Of a stretch of 64,000 nt of DNA, positions 22,003 through 31,291 are shown piece after piece (position 1 is the first letter of the stretch; each line of letters starts with the position of its first letter). Position numbers and translations under genes: made by a program. A model generated the notes under the pieces. It did no database searches. It was not told where the DNA came from and saw nothing but the letters and a program-made list of their open reading frames with translations. Origin of the DNA: Gnetum montanum (taxonomy: Eukaryota > Streptophyta > Gnetopsida > Gnetales > Gnetaceae); assembly GCA_015680685.1 (NCBI GenBank), contig MNCI01024118.1:9433-73432 (forward strand), read 5' to 3'.

Positions 22003-25000
22003 ATGAATCCCATCAACATCACCCCTGCTACTACCCAAAACGTTAACATCTCAGACACAACGGCTGCCCAGCAATCCACCACACAACATATGGGAGGGCA
22101 ATCCACAATGGGGCCCCGTCGGTCGTTGAGGTTGCAAGGGAGAGACCCCGCCGCTAACATTATAAGCCAAGATGAGTATAACTTCATTTGCATTAAGATG
22201 CAAGCTGGCCTGGCAGTAGACCGGGCTGAAATGGAAGTAAAAAGGAAATTTGAAATCTTTTACAGAGGGGGATATGAATTCATCCCTTCCCCGTACGACG
22301 TAATCCCCATTCCGGAACAATTCTCGGAACTCTTTACGCAACTCCTTCTGCACAGGAGCCAATCGCTAGACCAAGTTATGGCAGATCCACAACGGGACAA
22401 AGAGAATGAGTTCGCTGCGCAATCTGAGCATGAAGACTCCTATCATACTCTTAGTCCACATAACCACATGAACCCCATCTTTAACCCAGATGCAGGGGAA
22501 ACCATACCCCTCCAACCCCTTAACTCTGCCCACACCCAAGCACCATTACAAGGAACATCTGCATCAGCCCAGGTCCCTCCCCAAGGCAACCCTTTTATAG
22601 CTACGGGTTCATCCTCACAAGCACCGCCCCCTCACAGTAACGTGGGGGTGATGTTCCAATCCCAAGCGGTAAGAATGCCACACGTTATACTCGTGTTCAC
22701 ATCTCCTTTCACTGTCGTAACCCAACAAGGAGCCTCCTTGTACAACATGGCCGGACAATGGCCGATGATGGGTACGACGTCGCAGCAGATTTCCCACCGC
22801 TATGTACCACCCCACACGTTGCCACCAGCTCATGTGCCTCAGGCACAACCACGACCACAGCAGCAACAACCTCCTCTCTATAATGTATTGCCCCTAGTGC
22901 CATCTACTGTACACTTCCCACAAACGCAACAACCAACAACGCAACTTTCAGCCTTCCAATTCACCGTCCAACAGTCTAACCCATACAGCCTACCGCAAGC
23001 CCAAACCACCATGCTCCCAAGCGCTCAGGATTGGGTAGAGGCCAAAAGAATGATGCAGGAATTAACTGACGAGGTAAAACGCCTCAAGACAACCGCTAAT
23101 GGGGAATTGAAGGTAGTAGACTTCTATAACGATGACCCCATCAGCTCTTCCGTCCCACCTTTAACTCTACCCAAGGGCATCTCCCTGCCAACGCTAACCA
23201 AGTATAATGGTGAGACAGATCCTAACACGCATTTGATAACGTTCAGGTTAGAGTGCGCACTTCTACAAGCATGGTCCCATGCGATCCTGCGTGTTTTTCC
23301 TATGTCCCTCTCGGGGAGAGCACTCGATTGGTATAGGGCGCTTCCAAGAAACTCCGTTTCCTCTTTGGAAAACCTACTGCACCAGTTCGTGACCAGGTTC
23401 AAATATAACCTGAAACCGGAGGCCACACTAGATAGCCTCATGCAGGTCAAGCAAACACCGCTTGAACCAGTCCAGAAATTTATTCAAAGATGGAGCGCGG
23501 CCCTTAATGAGCTGCACGAGGAAATCTCCCAGACATACCTGGTCACTATTTTGAAAGGATCCGTCAACGATTTCTTTAAATCCAAGCTGTACTATCTAAA
23601 CACCCTCAATCTCAACCAAGCCTTTGAGCAAATTAAAAACATAGAAGAAGCAGCCCAAAACAGCAATGCCCCGGCTTACATAACCTTCAAAAATCAACAT
23701 GCTAAAAAAGATAAAGAAAAGGCTAAAACAACTATAGCGTCGATAGCAGGGGCACAACAACAAACTAGGCCGCCGCAAACCCCTACTAATTACAACAAAC
23801 CAACTCCAACGATTGCGCAAGAATCATCGTCACAGCATAATCCAGCGAACCGCACACACAACTTTGAGAGGAAAGAACCCTCTCAATATACACCCCTGCC
23901 CATGAAGCCATCCCTACTTTTTGACCAGCTCCTAAAGGCTGATTTAATGCAGCATAAGCAGTTATCTCCCGCGGCCATCCAGAGACATGACCGGTTCTGT
24001 CAACTCGTTCAGAACCCAAGCCTAGCAATGCCGGATGAGCCCCCTATACCTAAAGGCTTCAGGATGGATCGCTTTTGCGATTACCATCAAAGAAATGGGC
24101 ACGGAACAGATTACTGTTTCACCTTGAAGCAGGACCTGCAGCGAATGATCGATGAAGGTCAAATCACCTTTGATGAAGCAAACCCGATTCAACCACAAAA
24201 TCAAGCTATGGGGGTCTATAGAGACCCTTTAAACACTAAAGAGGCACCATACACCATTAGTACAGTCTGCCTTGACGATGATTCTGAGCCATCTTACGTT
24301 AACACTATATCTCCCGAATATACACGGCCAACATCCGACAAACCTTTTGTAGTTCGCACACCTGTTCCTGCGTCTACACCCGCACCCCGGCAGTCCCATC
24401 CTTTTCAACGGCTGTATGTCATTCAGATACCCCCGGCAGTGGCAACACCCAACACCACGACACGCAACAAGCCATATGTGGTGCGTGTCCCTCTCGTCAC
24501 TCCCCTAAATGCACAAACTCCGTCTAACCGGTCCACTCCTTTTGTGGTCCGAGTATCCTCAGCAACTGCAACAGCGGAGGTCCAACCTTCGCCCAAACCA
24601 ATCCCATTCGTTATTGGAATACCCAAAGGTCCCCAGGACTATCAAGCCTCTGTGTCACAAACACAACGCCAACCTAAGCCCTACGTTGTTAGGGTGCCTG
24701 TCCAGCCCTCTAAGCAAGCGCAATCAACAGTACAAATGTCATCTCGTCCAACCCCATATGTGGTAAAACTCCCAGGGTAAACCGAAATGCCAAAACCAAT
24801 GGCACCTCCACGCCGCACGCGAGAACGTCCCGGAGATAGACTTGCGCGTGAACGTATGGAGGATGGATGCCAAAGGTTAGCTCTGGGGCCACCTAAGCCC
24901 ACTCCCCTTAACTCCGTGCCCATGTCATCATCTACCGATCAACCAAGCACAGGCCAGAAAGGCGAGTCATCTAAGAGACATGAATCATCCGAAACGACAG

Positions 25001-26097
25001 CTCCTAAAACTGACAAATCAACAAGATGGGAGATAAAACTGTTGGGCCCAATGGATCCAATCAGCACCGATAAAAATACCCCCAACAATGAAAACTTTGC
25101 AACCGCCTTGACTCAAGTCACACAAGCATTAAAATAGAAAAAAACTTCGCTGAGCTTGTATGACTTAGTCCTAACGTCTCAAACACATAGGGAAGCTCTA
25201 GTGCGCATGTTAACTTCAATCCCGGTGAGCGAGGATCTACCCCCGAACGAACCTTCTATCCATGCAGTGATGTTCTCACCCCATGGGACTACTCCCAAAC
25301 CTCTAAACTTCCACGATGACAACATCAAGGTCAATAAAAGAACGAAGGAGGTGACGACAGCTCCCATGTTCATAACAATCTGCATAAACCGATTTAAAAT
25401 ACATAGGGTCCATGTAGACGATGGAGCTGCGACAAACGTCGTGCCATACCACATTATTGAGCAACTAGAGCTTACTGAACTGCTAAAACCAGCCACAACC
25501 ACATGTTTAAAGTCATTTAGTGGGTCACGTGTAATGGTGAAAGGTTCGATAACCTTAAAATTTATAGTGGGAGATCGATTCCCGACATCTGCTAAATTCC
25601 TTGTAGTGGACGAGATGCCAAGGTTCAACCTGATATTGGGAAGACCTTGGTTAGCCCAACTGAGAGCCGTCTCTTCCCCTATGCATCAGGAAATCCATCT
25701 ACCTTATGAAGGCGGAGAAATCATCATACGTGGCGAAGCCGTTACACCTATTATCTCATCACATATGGATATGGACCAAGGCTCGAAAGTCGAAATTGAA
25801 GGGCCTAGCCAAAATGACAAAAATCTACGATTATCGGTAAGCAGTAAATCTTCCGACATGGAGCAAAAACCTCCTCAAATAGAAACGTCTGTGCCTCCTC
25901 GGGAAGAAGCTAATATAGAGTTCTCTAGGGACGCTGAAATATCCGAAAGCACTAACACAGAAGGCACTCCATCGGAGGTCCCTTCGGCCGAATTGCCATT
26001 TAACGTAATCAGCGAAGGTGACGCTGAATACCAGATCATACCGGTTGAAAAATCATCTAACATCAAAACAAAAAAGATCAAAAAATTACTGAAGTGA
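22003..26097 (+). pseudogene. Element C gag-protease polyprotein with two in-frame stops
   Basis: The ATG at 22003 is chosen because it aligns with the ATG of element A and follows the leader repeats. The 925-codon gag ends at TAA 24778. The same frame continues past that stop and TAG 25135 to TGA 26095-26097. Parts in order: SLRLQGR N-terminus; Pro/Gln-rich linker; capsid-like retrotransposon gag region (residues about 390-560, with WYRALP); CCHC-like knuckle CDYHQRNGHGTDYC (about 691-704); six to seven spaced repeats of P-Y/F-VVRVP (about 780-925). The protease follows with VDDGAATN and FNLILGRPW. With the stops gone it would be one gag-protease frame, the usual design for the family. Confidence 0.93.
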
Positions 26098-26099
26098 TT

Positions 26100-26370
26100 C
26101 CATCACTCATAGTCCGAAATGACGTTAAACTATAAAAAGTCTGAAACGACACTAAACTACGATAAAACAAGAAAAAAAAAATTAAATGCCACTCCCATTT
26201 CGAAATGACACTAAACTATCATGTCCGCAATGACACAAAACTAGCCACGATCAGCAATGATCGATTAGCCGAGAAATTTAGCTGTGTCCTCCAAAACATC
26301 CCTTGACTACGCATGGGGCCCAAAATGGCCATAAACTACGCATGGGGCCTGAAATGGCCATAAACTAATA
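26100..26370 (+). repeat. Degenerate TAAACTA repeat block after protease in element C
   Basis: Loose units such as CGAAATGACGTTAAACTA and GGGGCC(C/T)AAAATGGCCATAAACTA. It is the positional counterpart of 4280-4545 in A. Confidence 0.75.
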
Positions 26371-26426
26371 CTTGCTTTTCGTTCCACTTTTATAATTGCT
26401 TCCTGTATTACACTTAAAACAGAAAA

Positions 26427-26946
26427 NNNNNNNNNNNNNNNNNNNNNNNNNNNNNNNNNNNNNNNNNNNNNNNNNNNNNNNNNNNNNNNNNNNNNNNNNN
26501 NNNNNNNNNNNNNNNNNNNNNNNNNNNNNNNNNNNNNNNNNNNNNNNNNNNNNNNNNNNNNNNNNNNNNNNNNNNNNNNNNNNNNNNNNNNNNNNNNNNN
26601 NNNNNNNNNNNNNNNNNNNNNNNNNNNNNNNNNNNNNNNNNNNNNNNNNNNNNNNNNNNNNNNNNNNNNNNNNNNNNNNNNNNNNNNNNNNNNNNNNNNN
26701 NNNNNNNNNNNNNNNNNNNNNNNNNNNNNNNNNNNNNNNNNNNNNNNNNNNNNNNNNNNNNNNNNNNNNNNNNNNNNNNNNNNNNNNNNNNNNNNNNNNN
26801 NNNNNNNNNNNNNNNNNNNNNNNNNNNNNNNNNNNNNNNNNNNNNNNNNNNNNNNNNNNNNNNNNNNNNNNNNNNNNNNNNNNNNNNNNNNNNNNNNNNN
26901 NNNNNNNNNNNNNNNNNNNNNNNNNNNNNNNNNNNNNNNNNNNNNN
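26427..26946. other. Assembly gap (520 N)
   Basis: A run of N inside element C. By comparison with element A it should contain the last exon of the antisense gene, its last intron and about 300 bp of exon 7. The corresponding stretch in A is about 665 bp, so the gap size is probably an estimate. Confidence 0.97.
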
Positions 26947-29900
26947 GATAGAAACCTCTTTTAGCGACTTCTTGTATTGATGCTTGTGGTTCTTTTCATC
27001 TTGCCCCCATTTGCGAACTTTGGAGGCGAAATCCTTCCAATCTTGACATTTGGTGTTCAGCAAATCAATTTGGGCCCTGCGCTCCCCTAGTCTTTGTATC
27101 AGCCCTGCATGGCAATTGAGAAGGTTCCAATACCATGTATACGTGACCTCGGAGGTCCGCCAAGTGCGATCATTATTTAATCTAGCTGCGGAAAAATCAT
27201 ATCGGGCCTTCAAATCGTCACGTTCAGTTGACAATGCAGAATTCTCCTTCTCCTTCGCTTGAATTTGAAGCCACAATTGTTCATTAGAGCACCTACATGT
27301 CCATACCGCTTTGGCATTATGAACGAAGCCCTCTGCTACCTCTTCATAGACAGGTCTAGGCACTTGTTCAATTTCAGGGGATAGTGTAGGCAAACTCTCC
27401 ATATCGACAGGTTCAGATGGATCCCACCTCAGTTGGGCACCTGTCCATAGGAAAAGACAAACGTTAGAACAAACAGAATTGAACATCAAACTCTAACATA
27501 GCAAAAACCTTTAGATGCATCCATACCTATGCCAGGATTGGTCCCCTCGATCCGTTTGACAACCTCTTCAGCCACCCCAGCTACAAAATCCCTTTTACTT
27601 GGCATTTCCATCCAAGTAAAAGGTCCATCAGTGCGCGAGGTGCTATCCTTTGGAGATGCTTCGGGGGGAATCTCTGACTCCTTTTCTGGGACGGTCTCAC
27701 TCTCCTCTGAGTCAAACAAAAATTCATAATGAGGTAATCCAAGAACACATTAGGCTAAACGACTAGGTGAAGAGACATACCATTTCCCCTGATCTCCTCT
27801 TGCGTCGAAGGGTCTCCAAGATCAAGGTCCCCTGTAAGAAAGTTGTTGAACATTTCTTCAGTTTCCACTTGATCGTCTAGGGGTACGGTACCTCCAGTTC
27901 CGCCAATTCCCTCCCCCAGTAATTCAGTTCCTCCCGTCAGGTCGGTTAACTCCTCATCTTCTGGTATAGTCCGCAGATCGTGTCTCTTGACTGCTCAATT
28001 CAAAACAAATGAAGTCAGTTGCATACAACCAGTAACCGTTAAAACTATTTGTAAGACAAGTAAAATAAAAATAAGAAGTTTACCAGGAATTTTAAATCGA
28101 ATCTGTTTTACTCTGGGTTGCTCAATCTCACTAGTCCCCTTAGCCGTGCTGTCACGCTTCCCCAACTTGGATTTTGCTTTGCCTATTGTTTCTTTGACCA
28201 CTCGCTCCGCCTTCTTTGCAGTATAGGGTACATCATCAGGCTCCACCCCTATACTGTCATGTGTGTGAAGTGAGGGGTCAGACGATCCACCCATGGTAAT
28301 CGTAAGGGATTCATCAATCCCCTTGGGGGCGTCTTGGGACTTGGCTGTGTCAAATAAGTGATTCACCCAGGGGCAAGATAACTGGTACCTATCACGGAAA
28401 ATAAATTTGTTTTCCCCACGAACCACCAAAAATTCAACCAAGCGGCGAATATAGCCAGCGAAGAAAGCAAAGGTAAAATGGGACTGCGCCTCTATGTTTG
28501 AACGCAGCCGCTCTATCTCTTTGGTCATTCCTGATAATAAAAATTCCACCCAGTTATAACACATGCCAGCCTCCAGAATAGTGCGCATGACTCGCACTGC
28601 TTCAACCCTGAGACTCTTGACTTGCGACAGACTCTTCGGAAACAAACGCGCTCTAAATAGGGGATAAAGCTCGTTGACTTCCTCAACCTTCGTTCTCCCC
28701 TGCATTGGGAATCCTTTGACACCCTTCTTCACCCCTAGCCAATCCTCTAAATTTCGGATCACGTCAATTTCTTTATGCATCCTGTCTATAACAACTTTTA
28801 CGCCACTTGTAGGTACGCCAAAAAAATCCGCAAAGAATTGAGGTGATAATTCAAGAACTACTTTAACACCCCTAATACGGGTGCTATAGCGGGAGACGGA
28901 TCTGTCAAAGGAATCCACAATTCCGATCATCTCCGCTATAGACACATTTGGGCTAGGGGCCACAAAGAGTGTCATGAGGTCGGCATGTTCCAAACAGGCA
29001 ACAATTGATGGTGAAGCCTTTTTCCGTAACCATTTCTGGGCGGCACTGGTTTCACCGAATTTCATTAAAAGAGTAGTTTCAGTCCTCTTGGTCACAATGG
29101 AATCCCTGCCGAAGGTGGTGCCAGCTGCAAAGGCAAACCCAAAACCTTGATATTAGCTTGACACTTGGCAATTGACCAAACCAAACACGACATCTAGGAA
29201 ACATTGCCACTTACTTTCAGTATTGGACCTTCAGGTTTCGCCTAGATCAGAAGCCGAGGGGAAAATCTGCCCGTTAGGGGCCCAGTCGGCATGCAACCAG
29301 CCACGCGTAGTACACTGTGCAAACGCCTTTGAAAATCTCTTGGGGAAGTTCTTCATGGCGTCCCTAGTGTGGGCCAAAATGGTCCCACGAAGGGTGGAAC
29401 CCACCATGAATACTTTCATGGCCGTATGTGCCAATCCAATCCCATCGTCGCCTGCGTAGGCCCCATCTGGCGTCATTTTTGGCGTGCGGGAAGGCGAAAA
29501 CATGTGTCGAAACGAGAGTAAGTATTTGAATGTGAGAAAGAGAGGCATAACCAAAGCTAAAACAAAATTACCTTTCCACCCGGTATACTGTGCCAGGGGG
29601 ATTCTGAAACAAAGTATGTGCGCGGCCAGCTAAGAATAATGTATTGTTGAGGTAGTTGGGTTCCCGCGGTAGCTGGTCCCACACGCGTGTCAACGGATGG
29701 GCCGATCTTGGACCACCGAGGGGAACACCCTCGGTGGCAAGCGGTCCTTCATCAATGTCCTCCATAAACATCCTGACGCCTTCCGCTGCGCCGGGTAACA
29801 TGGCCTCAACAATACTCCGTGCCACATCTTCGCCTAGATGAGACCAAACCACGACATTGAAATGGTCCAGCAAGAACGCCAAAAATTCGCAAGCCCCATC

Positions 29901-30583
29901 CCGGAACCAGACCCCATTGTGCTCAATGGTCAAATTCGGGGTCAGGTCACCATCCTCCAGAGGTCCAAACCATGTCAAAACCCCGACTAACTCAACCACT
30001 AGAAGGGGAGGCTCAATGTCTCTGCAAGCGATTAAAACAGCATCAAAGATCAATACCCAAAACTTCATGTTGGAAATTAGATGTTCGCAGAAAATTTTTC
30101 TAACTGTTACGCTCAGCGTCTACGCTGGGCGTACAAAAAATAGTTACGCTCAGCGTATACGCTGGGCGTACAAAAAATAGTTATGCTCGGCGTATACGCT
30201 GGGCGTACGAAAACAGTTACGCTCGGCGTATACGCTGGGCGTACAAAAAAACAGTTACGAAAACTACCTACGCCATGCATAGCACAAAAATTTACGCCGA
30301 ACACACGCTGCGAAATGTGCAACTTACGCCCGGCGTATACACTGTAGAAACCCTCAACGTATACACCGAGCGTAGACTATCTACACTAGACACCGAAACC
30401 CTACGCTAACTGTCCACGCTAGAAATCAATGAAAATAGGGTCAAAGGCCTACCTGTCAGAAGATCCGGGCCATGCGAGGACGCTTGGGCGGGGTAGGCAC
30501 TGCAGCATCGCCTCACTCTCCTCCGCGAACGTCAGTTCAGGTCCTTTCTATCCTCGGCCCTCTAGTTCTTTGCCTCTACCCAT
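26947..30583 (-). CDS. Antisense multi-exon gene carried by element C, nearly intact, 3' end in the gap
   Basis: Minus-strand exons: 30583-30453, 30021-29572, 29483-29215, 29124-28084, 27990-27781, 27706-27527, 27440 into the N run. Lengths 131, 450 and 269 equal those of element A, and codon phase is kept at every visible junction. Donors are canonical. Acceptors include TTTGCAG and TTGAGCAG, but the exon 3 acceptor is AC here instead of AG. Only two nonsense codons are seen (exon 1, exon 3); exons 2, 4, 5, 6 and visible exon 7 are open. Domains: FCP1-like (exon 2), putative-plant-transposon-like (exon 4, FFGVPTSG to FLLSGMTKEIE), acidic linker (exon 5), conserved LRWDPSEP start and coiled-coil-like charged region (exon 7). 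The role is unknown. It lies between protease and RT on the opposite strand. Confidence 0.8.
28084..29124 (-). other. Exon 4 of antisense gene C: domain like putative plant transposon proteins
   Basis: This exon is 1041 bp here and in D, and 1047 in A. Its first half has the layout FFADFFGVP, then EDWLGV, then ELYPLFRARLFPKS followed by a helix leading to AGMCYNWVEFLLSG. That order recalls the plant family Pfam calls putative plant transposon protein (Transposase_32), often annotated in plant retroelement neighbourhoods. The second half is basic with a likely nuclear targeting stretch (KAKSKLGKR). No catalytic residues can be argued. The family assignment is from memory of layout, not a search. 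Confidence 0.4.
29572..30021 (-). other. Exon 2 of antisense gene C: FCP1-like (NIF/HAD) domain
   Basis: Open over all 450 bp. Landmarks in order: LLVVELVGVLTW, where catalytic Asp would be expected but Glu stands; GACEFLAFLLDHFNVVVWS, matching the family's GVxEFL...F.V.VWSS; HPLTRVWDQL; NNTLFLAGRA in place of the DD-containing strand; NPPGTVYRVE, matching the NPP-T after that motif. Exon 1 supplies AG and exon 2 supplies A of an Arg codon, so the splice is in phase. Likely a catalytically dead copy of a host phosphatase domain. Confidence 0.55.
30105..30256 (-). repeat. 37-bp tandem repeat in intron 1 of antisense gene C
   Basis: Four units of about 36-38 bp, each containing GCTCAGCGTATACGCTGGGC flanked by GTTA and an A-run. 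The core is the same palindrome as in the LTR U3. Confidence 0.9.
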
Positions 30584-30775
30584 CTCGGCGTCTACGCTGT
30601 GGCCTGCGTGCGGCATAAACAGAGGTTTTCTCTCGGCGTCTACGCTGGGGTTTTCTCTCGGCGTCTACGCTGGGGTTTCGCTCAGCGTCTACGCTAGGGT
30701 TACGCTCTTAGTTTACGCTCACGCTCCAAAAGTTGAATGAAAAAATGACGCCCCCGCTCCCCTTTTATAGTGCAT
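30584..30775 (-). promoter_or_regulatory. Promoter of antisense gene C
   Basis: TATAAAAG on the minus strand at 30762-30769, about 180 bp upstream of the exon 1 ATG. Between them lie three GGCGTCTACGCTG units plus GCTGACGCT-type repeats. Its position matches the TATA box of element A. Confidence 0.65.
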
Positions 30776-30931
30776 TGATGCTGACGCTGACGCTAACGCT
30801 GACGCCGCCGCCGCCGCTTTTCCGTTTTTCTTGCTTTTTGCCTCATTTTTCGTGCGTTTTCGAATTCGCTTCGATTTTTTCAAAAAAAAAAGATATAAAA
30901 TTTACACACGTAAAACATATAAAACACAAAG

Positions 30932-31195
30932 TTCGGCATTAAACTGCCGATTGCTGCCCGGTAAGGCATTAAACTACCGATCGCTACCCGGTAAGGCATT
31001 AAACTGCCGTTCGCTGCCCGGTAAGGCATTAAATTGTCGTTCGTTGCCCGGTAAGGCATTAAACTACCGATCGCTGCCCAGTAAGGCATTAAACTGCCGT
31101 TCGTTGCCTGGTAAGGCATTAAACTGCCGATCGTTGCCCGGTAAGGCATTAAACTGCCGATCGTTGCCCGGTAAGGCATTAAACTGTCGTTCCAC
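30932..31195 (+). repeat. 30-bp tandem repeat, about nine copies, before RT of element C
   Basis: Units of GCCCGGTAAGGCATTAAACT plus GCCGATCGCT with exact or near-exact 30-bp period. Because the period is divisible by three, frames on both strands stay open here; these are not proteins. It is the positional match of 9825-10065 in A. Confidence 0.95.
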
Positions 31196-31291
31196 TATCA
31201 CGTCAATCCATTTTCATACATGCACACTAAAGATCGCCAAAAGACCTAAAATGACCTCCGCTATCTTACCAGGCTTTCCCTTTATTGACAG

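Noticed and set aside
30932-31195. CRISPR-like regular repeats
   Set aside because: The repeats are contiguous without unique spacers, the DNA is plant nuclear and the block lies inside a retrotransposon. The 38-bp repeats at 34801 are rejected for the same reason.
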